Shown: in pieces, positions 1 through 6,068 of the stretch
Layout: every line of letters begins with the position of its first letter
Numbering within the stretch: position 1 is the first letter of the stretch
Source: an uncultured Lachnospiraceae bacterium
GTDB taxonomy: Bacteria > Bacillota > Clostridia > Lachnospirales > Lachnospiraceae
DNA length: 18,245 nucleotides
Assembly: GCA_934343915.1 (NCBI GenBank)
Contig: CAKRIL010000051.1
Coordinates: forward strand, 1 to 18,245
Direction: 5' to 3'
Translations under genes and position numbers: made by a program
Notes under the pieces: model-generated
What the model saw: only the letters and a program-made list of their open reading frames with translations
What the model was told of the DNA's origin: nothing
Databases searched by the model: none

Positions 1-183
1 TTCGTCAACTATTGAATAGAGATACTTTCCATTATGTGAAACGATAAGATAAGAGGAATTGTTGACTATGACCTCCTCACGGTATGACATGTGGCCGGCT
101 TCGGTGTCAACATCCAATATGGTAATTCCCTTGCTTGAATCATGTGTGTAGGAACCAACATATGCAACATATTTTTCTGACAT
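1..183 (-). CDS. Lactonase family beta-propeller protein (6-phosphogluconolactonase-like), N-terminal part only
   Basis: Reading the minus strand from the ATG at 183 gives 61 codons without a stop, running off the window edge. The product begins MSEKYVAYVGSYTHDSSKGI and continues with a TILDVD segment and a YLIVSHNGKYLYSIVDE segment. The opening 'YVGSYT...GI.....D...G' followed by 'N.SYL..S..G.YLYS..' is typical of the first blade of the seven-bladed lactonase family (PF10282; 6-phosphogluconolactonase YbhE/YkgB type). Such enzymes hydrolyse 6-phosphogluconolactone or related sugar lactones in the cytosol. Full-length members are around 340 residues, so most of the gene lies outside the window. 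A GAGGTT ribosome binding site sits just upstream of the ATG. The gene follows the B12 uptake genes in the same direction but is separated from them by a terminator. The exact substrate cannot be told from this fragment. Confidence 0.8.
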   Translation of the reverse strand, partial: MSEKYVAYVGSYTHDSSKGITILDVDTEAGHMSYREEVIVNNSSYLIVSHNGKYLYSIVDE

Positions 184-226
184 AGTAACCTCGATTCTGC
201 CGCAATGGAAGCAGCAAGTTATTTGT

Positions 227-258
227 AAAGAAAAAGGGCTGCCGGAAATGGGCCGCCC
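227..258 (-). terminator. Rho-independent terminator of the B12 uptake genes
   Basis: On the minus strand GGGCGGCC and GGCAGCCC form a hairpin with a 7-base loop and one G-A mismatch in the stem. It is followed by TTTTTCTTT. It lies 30 bases after the stop codon of the ECF S component and before the lactonase gene, so it probably closes the riboswitch operon. Confidence 0.65.
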
Positions 259-288
259 GGATTTGTATTTATTTTACGTCAATACAGG

Positions 289-789
289 TTATTTTACAAG
301 CGTTTTCCTAACTTTTGAAAGCAAAATTGTAAGAGGCTTATAGAGGAAAAGCGCGGTAAAAAAGTTACCGATACAATGTACTATGTCAAAAGGAATTCCG
401 CTTATAAAATATGCAAAGCCCGAACCAATTCCGAACATCACACCTTGTGTTATGGAGCACAGTGCACCGAACACAAGTCCGAAGGCACCGTTGATAACCG
501 CCCACAGGACGGCTGATTCATTGCGATGAAACAGCATCGTAATACCCCACAGTACAGCCCACACATACAGATACATTATCCACCAGCTTCCAAAGCCCCA
601 GAATATTCCTTCCAAGAGAACGAACACATATATGGGGAAGAGAGCCTTCTTTCCGAATACCTTGGTATACACGATAAAAAGAATGGATACGACCTCTATG
701 TTGGGAAGAAAGCTCAGCGCAACCTGACCTACATAGGCTATGGCACCGAGCATTCCGAGAAGTACTATCTCAAAAGTCTTATATTTCAT
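289..789 (-). CDS. ECF transporter S component, predicted cobalamin specificity
   Basis: This 166-residue protein is almost entirely hydrophobic, with about five or six membrane segments, starting near residues 7-27 and ending near 135-160. The N-terminal block TFEIVLLGMLGAIAYVGQVA, followed by FLPNIEVVSILFIVYTKVFG, is typical of small S components of energy-coupling factor transporters. These bind a vitamin in the membrane and share an energising module of two ATPases and a T protein. The sequence alone does not give the substrate. The cobalamin riboswitch upstream and the DUF4430 gene 11 bases before it argue for vitamin B12 or a corrinoid precursor. No ATPase or T gene is present, so it is probably a group II ECF system that uses subunits encoded elsewhere. 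A precursor or queuosine-type substrate remains possible. The family call is strong and the substrate is inferred. Confidence 0.85.
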   Translation of the reverse strand: MKYKTFEIVLLGMLGAIAYVGQVALSFLPNIEVVSILFIVYTKVFGKKALFPIYVFVLLEGIFWGFGSWWIMYLYVWAVLWGITMLFHRNESAVLWAVINGAFGLVFGALCSITQGVMFGIGSGFAYFISGIPFDIVHCIGNFFTALFLYKPLTILLSKVRKTLVK

Positions 790-800
790 GATACTATCAC

Positions 801-1199
801 TTAGTATTGTTCAAGCATAAGCTTGAAATGGTCACCGTCATTGACAGGTGTGGTATCTACACCGGTAGAAGCGTAATCATCATTGATGTAGAGTGCCCAA
901 TACTCATGTGTTGAATCTGCCGTTACACCATCAACTGTTTCGACAAACCAGCCCCAGGAAGCTTCGCCGCCTTCAATAAGATTTTCCTGCTCAAGTGCTC
1001 CGCGAAGGTAATCCTCGTTGGTCTTGATTGTGAAATCCTTAGTGCTTTCATCAGCGTAAACTACGGTTAATGTGATGGTCTTATTGCCACCTGCATCCTT
1101 TGGCTGTGGTTTCAGATTGAAGTAGATCAGTGCCAGAACTACAACGGCTGCAACTAAGCCAAGAACACCAAATAAAATCTGCTTATTCTTTTTGCTCAT
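801..1199 (-). CDS. Membrane-anchored DUF4430 (transcobalamin-like C-terminal domain) protein
   Basis: The 132-residue product has a lysine-rich start (MSKKNKQ), one membrane segment at about residues 8-27, a short linker, and an extracellular domain from about residue 40. The end of that domain, with EYWALYINDDYASTGVDTT followed by a VNDGDHFKL segment, matches the DUF4430 family (PF14478). That family is related to the beta domain of the eukaryotic B12 carriers transcobalamin and intrinsic factor. There is no lipobox cysteine after the hydrophobic stretch, so it should be held by an uncleaved anchor or signal peptide rather than as a lipoprotein. It is the first gene behind a cobalamin riboswitch and precedes an ECF S component by 11 bases. 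The likely job is surface capture of B12 and hand-over to the transporter; this is inferred from the domain and context. An AAGGAG site lies 8 bases before the ATG. Confidence 0.85.
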   Translation of the reverse strand: MSKKNKQILFGVLGLVAAVVVLALIYFNLKPQPKDAGGNKTITLTVVYADESTKDFTIKTNEDYLRGALEQENLIEGGEASWGWFVETVDGVTADSTHEYWALYINDDYASTGVDTTPVNDGDHFKLMLEQY

Positions 1200-1208
1200 T
1201 GGTTTTCT

Positions 1209-1293
1209 CCTTAAAATAATATTATATGTGTCTGCCGCAAAGTATCGTCCGGTTCCTCGCAGACATAAAGCAGATACGCTTTAAAATACTTTT
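1209..1293 (-). promoter_or_regulatory. Putative expression platform between riboswitch and DUF4430 start
   Basis: Reading the minus strand after the aptamer, two simple hairpins can be drawn. AAAGC pairs with GCTTT around a 6-base loop. TGTCTGC then pairs with GCAGACA around a longer loop. The region ends with AAGGAG before the DUF4430 ATG. No run of T follows either stem, so a classical terminator is not evident. Control of translation or of the long stem is more likely, but the switching mechanism cannot be settled by eye. Confidence 0.4.
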
Positions 1294-1480
1294 GACATAA
1301 GGCAGGTCTTCTGACTCAGGACATGACATCCGCTCATATCTTCCCGGAATAGTGAATATTCCAGTGATTTTTCATCGGCACTTGATGCTTTGCGGACTAA
1401 TCCTTTACAGCGACGGGCTCGTTCAGGGCTTTCACCTGCTTCCCTCTTAGCAGCTGCGGCTGCAGCTGAACCATTATGCC
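1294..1480 (-). ncRNA. Cobalamin riboswitch
   Basis: The minus strand contains the B12-box hallmarks in order. An AGGGAAGCAGGTGAAAGCCC block is followed by GAGCCCGTCGCTGTAAAGG, then CACTG, a small hairpin and CGGGAAGAT, and finally GAGTCAGAAGACCTGCC at the 3' side. The closing helix P1 can be seen: GGCATAA at the 5' end pairs with TTATGTC at the 3' end, with one G-U pair. The aptamer lies upstream of the DUF4430 and ECF S genes in the same orientation, about 95 bases before the first ATG. By family knowledge, adenosylcobalamin or a related corrinoid should repress the downstream genes. This RNA is the strongest evidence that the operon imports B12. Confidence 0.95.
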
Positions 1481-1485
1481 TGGCA

Positions 1486-1505
1486 GTTCCTTATAGCAAA
1501 GGAAC
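1486..1505 (-). other. Leader-end hairpin preceding the riboswitch
   Basis: GTTCCTT and AAGGAAC form a perfect 7-base stem with a 6-base loop directly upstream of the aptamer. Its first base falls about where the transcript from the predicted promoter should start. It may protect the 5' end of the mRNA. That role is inferred. Confidence 0.4.
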
Positions 1506-1511
1506 GTTAAT

Positions 1512-1540
1512 AGTCTATATCAGGAGAATGAAAAAGTCAA
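1512..1540 (-). promoter_or_regulatory. Predicted sigma-A promoter of the B12 riboswitch operon
   Basis: On the minus strand TTGACT (1535-1540) and TAGACT (1512-1517) are separated by 17 bases. Transcription would start near 1505, just before the riboswitch. The -35 box is near consensus and the -10 box is weaker. Confidence 0.5.
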
Positions 1541-1565
1541 ATAAAAAGAAAGTATTTTGTTATCA

Positions 1566-1594
1566 TTGAAGGGCATGGAATAATGTGCTAGTAT
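1566..1594 (+). promoter_or_regulatory. Predicted promoter of the DUF1624 gene
   Basis: TTGAAG (1566-1571) and TAGTAT (1589-1594) are spaced by 17 bases. The expected start near 1601 leaves a leader of about 20 bases with a GGAG site. It is divergent from the B12 operon promoter. Confidence 0.4.
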
Positions 1595-1619
1595 AAAAAT
1601 CGGAAAAGGAGAGGATAAG

Positions 1620-2399
1620 ATGGAAATGCAGGATAAAAAAAGAGTGTATCTTTTGGATATAATAAGGGGAATTCTGATAATATACGTTGTGTACTATCAT
1701 TTTATGTATGACCTGAATGATATAATGGGACATGAGATTCCGTATCTGTATTCCCACTGGTTCTCAGTCATAAGGGATTGCATGTCGGGTTCACTGATAT
1801 TCATCTCGGGAATATCATGTAATTTTTCGAGAAATAATATAAAAAGAGGTGTAAGAACGCTTCTTATTGCCATGGTGCTGACGATAGCGACAGTGGTGGC
1901 AATGCCTTCACAGACAATAATATTCGGAATCCTGCATCTTCTGGGAACGATGATGTTGCTGTACGGATTGGGAGAATATATAGCGGATAAACATAAAAAG
2001 AAAAAAGAGGCATCAGTGCCAGTAAGACTTATTCTGATGTGCGTTTTTTTGCTTTTATTTTTCGTGTGTCAGGAGATGTACTATGGATGGCTTAAGCTCG
2101 GAGCATTCAAGCTGTATCTGCCGAGGCCATTGTACGGCGGGAATAACGGCTTACTCTACATAATGGGATTCTGGCAGAGGCTTAATTCAGCGGACTACTA
2201 TCCGCTCATTCCATGGGGATTCTTGTTTTTGGCGGGAGCAATGGGAGGACGCATATTTAAAGGCGATAGGCTGCCGCAGTTTATGTACAGGAATTTCTGC
2301 CGCCCGCTTGCATTTATAGGAAGGCACACCATGATAATATACCTTGTGCATCAGCCTCTTCTGCTGGGAATATTTATGCTTGTACAGAAGCTGGTATAA
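1620..2399 (+). CDS. DUF1624 / heparan-alpha-glucosaminide N-acetyltransferase-like membrane protein
   Basis: This 259-residue polytopic membrane protein opens with RVYLLDIIRGILIIYVVYYH followed by FMYDL, then has a GSLIFISGISCNFSRNNIKR block at about residues 58-77. This arginine-aspartate-arginine-glycine start and the FISG-S-x(2)-S-x-N motif belong to the DUF1624 (HGSNAT catalytic domain) group of transmembrane acyltransferases. The C-terminal RHTMIIYLVHQPLLLG segment is also typical. Members are thought to transfer acyl groups to sugars across the membrane, but no substrate is known for bacterial proteins of this kind. About six to seven membrane helices are visible. The start is supported by a GGAGAGG site 5 bases before the ATG. 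The gene is short next to multi-domain acyltransferases but normal for this small subgroup. It stands apart from the neighbouring DUF1540 gene by 71 bases. Confidence 0.8.
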   Translation: MEMQDKKRVYLLDIIRGILIIYVVYYHFMYDLNDIMGHEIPYLYSHWFSVIRDCMSGSLIFISGISCNFSRNNIKRGVRTLLIAMVLTIATVVAMPSQTIIFGILHLLGTMMLLYGLGEYIADKHKKKKEASVPVRLILMCVFLLLFFVCQEMYYGWLKLGAFKLYLPRPLYGGNNGLLYIMGFWQRLNSADYYPLIPWGFLFLAGAMGGRIFKGDRLPQFMYRNFCRPLAFIGRHTMIIYLVHQPLLLGIFMLVQKLV

Positions 2400-2470
2400 T
2401 CGGAACATTTTTTGGAATAATATATGTGCAATGATTTTTCGTTGTATATCTATTATTCGGAGGTGTTGGC

Positions 2471-2788
2471 ATGAACGATTTGGCTTGTGGAGTTAAGACA
2501 TGTGCCTATAATGAAAGCAACTGCTGTAAGAGGGAAGGAATCAAGGTTGACGGAGAGATGGCTGAGAATTCGTCATCAACCTGCTGCTCATCCTTCTGCG
2601 AGTGCGGAAGTCCGCGTGTGACATCAGCTTGTGAGTGTGAACCTAAGAGAGTTACGAATATTATATGTGATGCGGTGAAGTGCCGTTACAATGATGACAA
2701 GAACTGTACCGCAAAGCATGTTGACGTGACGGGAAGCCACGCACTTATATCCTCGGAGACAGAGTGCGCGACATTTGTGAACAGATAG
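2471..2788 (+). CDS. Cysteine-rich protein with two DUF1540 domains
   Basis: The 105-residue product carries two copies of a roughly 38-residue cysteine motif, at about residues 5-42 and 64-102. Each has the pattern C-x(4)-C-x-Y-N-x(3+)-C, then a short strand ending V-D/T-G and a final T/E-x-C-x-x-F (PF07561, DUF1540). The linker between them is also rich in cysteine (C43, C45, C54, C56), giving 14 cysteines in all. The arrangement suggests a metal-binding or redox-structured soluble protein, but the role of the family is not established. There is no signal peptide. A GGAGGTG ribosome binding site precedes the ATG, and the gene is closed by a strong terminator. Such proteins are common in clostridia. 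No partner is suggested by the neighbours. Confidence 0.85.
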   Translation: MNDLACGVKTCAYNESNCCKREGIKVDGEMAENSSSTCCSSFCECGSPRVTSACECEPKRVTNIICDAVKCRYNDDKNCTAKHVDVTGSHALISSETECATFVNR

Positions 2789-2822
2789 GACGATTTTGTA
2801 AGCTTGAATATGTCAAAAGCCG

Positions 2823-2857
2823 GCAGAGCCTGATACATGTATCAGGCTCTGCTTTTT
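2823..2857 (+). terminator. Terminator with a 30-base perfect palindrome
   Basis: GCAGAGCCTGATACA is followed at once by its exact reverse complement, from 2823 to 2852, and then by TTTTT. It lies about 35 bases after the DUF1540 stop. The T run leads straight into the -35 box of the helicase promoter. Confidence 0.9.
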
Positions 2858-2858
2858 G

Positions 2859-2887
2859 TTGACAAAACTAATATACTGATATAGAAT
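2859..2887 (+). promoter_or_regulatory. Predicted sigma-A promoter of the helicase gene
   Basis: TTGACA (2859-2864) is a perfect -35 box, and TAGAAT (2882-2887) follows after 17 bases. The -35 box begins two bases after the terminator T run. Transcription should start near 2894. Confidence 0.65.
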
Positions 2888-2943
2888 AGACAGAGTGTAT
2901 TATATGATGCAATTATCACGGCGGATGAGAGGTGAATTATTAC

Positions 2944-4878
2944 ATGCAGTCCAATTCAATGCAGAATGAGGCAATTAAGCATATGGATGGTCCGATGCTT
3001 GTACTTGCGGGACCGGGCTCAGGCAAGACCACGGTTATCACAAGAAGAGTTGAAAATCTTATCAGACAGGGCGTTAATCCGATGAATATACTTGTAATAA
3101 CCTTCACCAAGGCTGCGGCACAGGAGATGAAGGAGCGTTTCTATCGTCTGATGGACAATGGCAGACCGGAATACAGGAATGTCACCTTCGGTACATTTCA
3201 TGCCGTGTTTTTTACTATACTTAAGCATGCATATAACCTGTCTGCCGACAACATTATCAGGGAAGAGGAGCGCTATCAGATAGTAAAGGCAGCAGTCGCA
3301 AGGCATGAGCTTGATGTTGAGGATGAGCGTGAGTTCGTTGGAAATGTTCTCGGGGAGATAGCAAGAGTCAAGTCGGACATGATACCGATACAAAACTACT
3401 ATTCAACCAACTGTCCGTCGGATGTGTTCAGGAAGATATATGAAGAGTATACGGGGAAGCTTAAGAGCAGCCGTAAGCTCGACTTCGAGGTTATGTTAGG
3501 GTATACCTATGAGCTCTTCACACAGAGAAGGGATATACTTGCGGCATGGCAGGGGAAGTACAAGTATATTCTCATAGATGAGTTTCAGGATATCAATAAG
3601 ATACAGTACGATACGATAAGGCTGCTTGCCGAGCCGGAGAACAACCTGTTCATAGTTGGGGATGACGACCAGAGCATATACGGCTTCAGAGGCTCCAAGC
3701 CTGATATAATGCTTAACTTCAACAAGGATTACAGGGACGCTAAGCAGGTTATATTGGACATCAATTACCGCTCTACACCTGAGATAGTGAAGGCCGCGGG
3801 CGATGTGATAAAGTTCAACAATAAGAGATATAAGAAGAATATAACCACCGATAAGCCGTCAGGTGATGCCGTGGTAGTCAGAAGAACCAAGGATTTCATA
3901 GATGAATACAATGAGGTATGTGAACGAATCAAGGCGATAGCAGATGGTGACAGGAGGGCATACAGCGATATTGCGGTGCTGTACAGGACATCAGCAGGGA
4001 TAGGCTCGCTTGTGCGAAAGCTTATGGAGAACGGCATTCCGTTCCAGATAAGGGATAAGCTTCCCGACATGTTCGAGCACTGGATTGCGAAGGATATCTT
4101 CGCATATATAAGACTGGCATACGGAACAGCCAACAGGGCTGATTTTATCTCGGTGTGCAACAAGCCTAAGAGATATATAGGAAGGGATTACCTCACGGAT
4201 GAGGTGATAGACCTTGACAAGCTGTGTACATATTATGAGGACAAGCAGTGGATGGTGGAGAGAATACAGAAGCTTAAAAATGACCTTAAGATGGTTGCGA
4301 AGCTTAACCCGTATGCTGCTGTCAATTACATAAGAAGAGGCATAGGCTATGACGAATATATCACGGAATATGCCGTAAGTCATCATATTCAGGCTGATGA
4401 GCTGTTCGATGTGCTCAATGATATCCATGAGAGTGCGAGGGAGCACAATACCTTTGCCGAGTGGGACAGTGCCGTGACAGAGTACAGGCAGAGGGTTCAT
4501 GAGGTGCCTCACAATGATATTCCGAGGGTCACGCTCACGACGATGCACAGCGCCAAGGGACTTGAATTCGATACGGTGTTCATAATCGATGCCAATGAGG
4601 GGGTCTGCCCGCATAAGAAGGCTGTTCTTGACTCCGACATAGAGGAGGAGAGAAGGATGTTCTATGTTGCGATGACGAGGGCTAAGAGAAAGCTGTACAT
4701 ATACAGTGCGATTGAGAAGTACAATAAGATGCTTGATGTGAGCCGCTTTTTGGTTGAAGGAGGTCTGTATGTACCCGAGAAGTCAAAGTACAATGCAAAA
4801 GCCCCCGTTTCCGGAGGCTTAAGCAGAGGCGGGAGCGGTTATAAGTGGAACCGCTCAGGCACTAATTATTCAGGCTAG
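2944..4878 (+). CDS. UvrD/PcrA-like superfamily 1 ATP-dependent DNA helicase
   Basis: This is a 644-residue SF1A helicase with all core motifs in order. They are Walker A AGPGSGKTT (residues 22-30), TFTKAAAQEM (53-62), IDEFQD (211-216), VGDDDQSIYGFRGS (238-251), NYRS (274-277), TLTTMHSAKGLEFDTVFI (530-547) and EEERRMFYVAMTRAKRKL (567-584). Such enzymes unwind DNA 3' to 5' in repair and in clearing replication or transcription blocks. It is shorter than PcrA (about 720-750). It ends in a glycine-, serine- and asparagine-rich tail (about 616-644) rather than the RNA polymerase-binding Tudor tail of PcrA, so it may be a paralogue. I chose ATG 2944 because AGGTGA lies 8 bases before it. A GTG at 2932 would add four residues but overlaps that binding site. 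It has its own promoter and converges on the DUF1292 gene with an 11-base gap. Confidence 0.92.
   Translation: MQSNSMQNEAIKHMDGPMLVLAGPGSGKTTVITRRVENLIRQGVNPMNILVITFTKAAAQEMKERFYRLMDNGRPEYRNVTFGTFHAVFFTILKHAYNLSADNIIREEERYQIVKAAVARHELDVEDEREFVGNVLGEIARVKSDMIPIQNYYSTNCPSDVFRKIYEEYTGKLKSSRKLDFEVMLGYTYELFTQRRDILAAWQGKYKYILIDEFQDINKIQYDTIRLLAEPENNLFIVGDDDQSIYGFRGSKPDIMLNFNKDYRDAKQVILDINYRSTPEIVKAAGDVIKFNNKRYKKNITTDKPSGDAVVVRRTKDFIDEYNEVCERIKAIADGDRRAYSDIAVLYRTSAGIGSLVRKLMENGIPFQIRDKLPDMFEHWIAKDIFAYIRLAYGTANRADFISVCNKPKRYIGRDYLTDEVIDLDKLCTYYEDKQWMVERIQKLKNDLKMVAKLNPYAAVNYIRRGIGYDEYITEYAVSHHIQADELFDVLNDIHESAREHNTFAEWDSAVTEYRQRVHEVPHNDIPRVTLTTMHSAKGLEFDTVFIIDANEGVCPHKKAVLDSDIEEERRMFYVAMTRAKRKLYIYSAIEKYNKMLDVSRFLVEGGLYVPEKSKYNAKAPVSGGLSRGGSGYKWNRSGTNYSG
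4799..4820 (-). terminator. Possible minus-strand terminator inside the helicase 3' end
   Basis: On the minus strand AAGCCTCCG and CGGGGGCTT form a 9-base stem with one G-T pair and a GAAA tetraloop, followed by a short TT-rich run. A second perfect 8-base inverted repeat (GAGCGGTT/AACCGCTC, 4833-4856) lies between it and the DUF1292 stop. It would end DUF1292 transcripts within the convergent helicase gene. The T run is short, so this is tentative. Confidence 0.4.
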
Positions 4879-4889
4879 GGAGCCGGTGA

Positions 4890-5216
4890 TTACTCTTCGT
4901 CATCATCGGCTAAGAGCTCTTCGTACTCGTCCTCGTCCATGAGTTCGTCGAATGCGTCGGCAACGCGCTCGTACTCCTCGTCGTCCTCGATATTTCCGAG
5001 GGAAGGTTCGCCGCTTGCATCCTCGAAGTACTGATAGAGATATACTTCACCCTCAGCGGCATCATCGTCGTTGAGCGGAAGAAGTGCGATATAGTCCTGC
5101 TCACCGACAGGGAATACTGCCACGATACCGCATTCCACTTCCTTGCCGTCGTCAAGTGAGAGTGTAACTGTTCCTTCCTCAAACTCGTTCATATAATCTT
5201 CGTTCTTGTTAGCCAT
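4890..5216 (-). CDS. DUF1292 (YrzB-like) acidic protein
   Basis: The 108-residue product is very acidic. Its core runs from about residue 16 to 75: TVTLSLDDGKEVECGIVAVF, then EQDYIALLPL, then VYLYQYFED. This is the pattern of the DUF1292 family (PF06949), small cytosolic proteins of unknown function found across Firmicutes. In many genomes the gene sits with the Holliday-junction resolvase ruvX and ureB-like ureC neighbours or near fur. Here it stands alone, convergent with the helicase. The C-terminal third (about residues 76-108) is a low-complexity Asp/Glu tail. The start is supported by an ACGGAGGTC site. A weak minus-strand promoter (TTGTGA 5290-5295, TATAAA 5269-5274, 15-base gap) could drive it. 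No function is claimed. Confidence 0.85.
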   Translation of the reverse strand: MANKNEDYMNEFEEGTVTLSLDDGKEVECGIVAVFPVGEQDYIALLPLNDDDAAEGEVYLYQYFEDASGEPSLGNIEDDEEYERVADAFDELMDEDEYEELLADDDEE

Positions 5217-5336
5217 ACAGACCTCCGTTTTGCTTATTTCATTACAGACCGATTAATTAAGCCATGTATTTATAAAATATCACATGGGCTCACAATTTTC
5301 AATTATTTATAGCTTTTTAAATTCTAAAAAAATTAC

Positions 5337-5365
5337 TTGCTATTTTTAAAAATGTAATGTATTAT
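5337..5365 (+). promoter_or_regulatory. Predicted promoter of the Lrp/AsnC-type gene
   Basis: TTGCTA (5337-5342) and TATTAT (5360-5365) are 17 bases apart in an AT-rich stretch. Transcription would start near 5372, which leaves a leader of about 120 bases ahead of the ATG and places the hairpin at 5405-5463 inside that leader. Confidence 0.5.
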
Positions 5366-5404
5366 GGATTCAGATTAAGAAAATTAATATTTGATGTCAA
5401 TGGA

Positions 5405-5463
5405 GACAATATCTGCCGAGTGCGCACTTGCTTTTTTTAGTGCATGGCGATATTGTTTTTTTA
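5405..5463 (+). terminator. Terminator-like hairpin in the Lrp gene leader (candidate attenuator)
   Basis: ACAATATC (5406-5413) pairs perfectly with GATATTGT (5449-5456). Inside this, GCC pairs with GGC after a one-base bulge, and GCAC with GTGC further in, leaving a T-rich loop of 12 bases. Seven T follow at once (5456-5462), then ATTTT. No gene lies upstream on this strand for 500 bases, so the hairpin is best explained as part of the regulator's own leader. Confidence 0.6.
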
Positions 5464-5491
5464 TTTTCACAGCGATGACATGGAGGTTATT

Positions 5492-5956
5492 ATGGACAGA
5501 ATCGATAAAAAAATAATTACGCTGCTTCAGCAGAACGCGAGAATGCCGTTAAAGGCACTTGCAGAACATGTATTTTTATCTTCACCGGCGGTTTCGGCAA
5601 GAATAGAAAGACTCGAAAAGGAACAGATTATATCCGGCTATGAGGCTAAGGTTAATCCGTTTAAGCTCGGATATCATATAACTGCATTCATTAATCTCGA
5701 TGTTATGCCGGCGCAGAAGCCGGAATTCTATCCGTTCGTAAAATCATGCCCGAATGTTATCGAGTGCAACTGCGTCACGGGAGATTTCTCAATGCTTCTT
5801 AAGGTTACCTTCCCAAGCACCATGGAGCTTGACACATTCATAGGGCAGCTTCAGAAGTTTGGAAGGACAAGCACACAGATCGTATTTTCGACGCCGGTTG
5901 AGCCGCGGGGAATAGATGTCAACTTTGACAACGATGAATCGGAAGAGAATGAATAG
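5492..5956 (+). CDS. Lrp/AsnC family transcriptional regulator
   Basis: The 154-residue protein starts MDRIDKKIITLLQQNARMPL, the usual opening of Lrp/AsnC proteins. It has a helix-turn-helix at about residues 20-44 (KALAEHVFLSSPAVSARIER) and the linker strand ISGYEAKVNPFKLGY. A C-terminal ligand-sensing RAM-like domain follows at about 62-138, with VIECNCVTGDFSMLLKV in place of the usual glycine-aspartate turn. Such regulators bind DNA as octamers or other oligomers and respond to amino acids. The ATG at 5492 is preferred over an upstream in-frame ATG at 5444: it follows GGAGG by 7 bases and fits family length, whereas the longer form would begin inside a terminator-like stem. The regulator is monocistronic, closed by a terminator that overlaps its stop codon. 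Its targets are unknown. Confidence 0.92.
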   Translation: MDRIDKKIITLLQQNARMPLKALAEHVFLSSPAVSARIERLEKEQIISGYEAKVNPFKLGYHITAFINLDVMPAQKPEFYPFVKSCPNVIECNCVTGDFSMLLKVTFPSTMELDTFIGQLQKFGRTSTQIVFSTPVEPRGIDVNFDNDESEENE

Positions 5957-5982
5957 GAGCCGTAAGGTTCCTATTTTTATTT
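5955..5982 (+). terminator. Terminator of the Lrp/AsnC-type gene
   Basis: AGGAGCC and GGTTCCT form a 7-base stem with one G-T pair, capped by a GTAA tetraloop and followed by ATTTTTATTT. The stem begins on the second base of the TAG stop codon. Its tail runs into the next promoter. Confidence 0.8.
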
Positions 5983-6015
5983 GACGACCATGGTATGATG
6001 CATTATAATCATGGT
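5981..6015 (+). promoter_or_regulatory. Near-consensus promoter of the maf operon with an overlapping inverted repeat
   Basis: TTGACG (5981-5986) and TATAAT (6004-6009) are exactly 17 bases apart. ACCATG (5987-5992) and its reverse complement CATGGT (6010-6015) bracket the spacer and -10 box, which could form an operator. Transcription should start near 6016. Confidence 0.7.
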
Positions 6016-6068
6016 GAAAAGGATAAAATTACGTATTGATTGGACAGAGTTTTTGGAGGCAGTATTAC

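Noticed and set aside
526..804. Plus-strand reading frame of 92 codons opposite the ECF S gene
   Set aside because: It is antisense to a clear membrane protein gene, has no ribosome binding site, and its product is low in structure-like pattern.
4833..4856. Perfect 8-base inverted repeat as a terminator by itself
   Set aside because: No T run follows it on either strand. It is recorded only as part of the helicase tail finding.
5444..5491. Longer start for the Lrp/AsnC protein
   Set aside because: The extra 16 residues (MAILFFYFHSDDMEVI) arise from the T-rich hairpin tail. The family start MDRIDKK and a GGAGG site both favour 5492.
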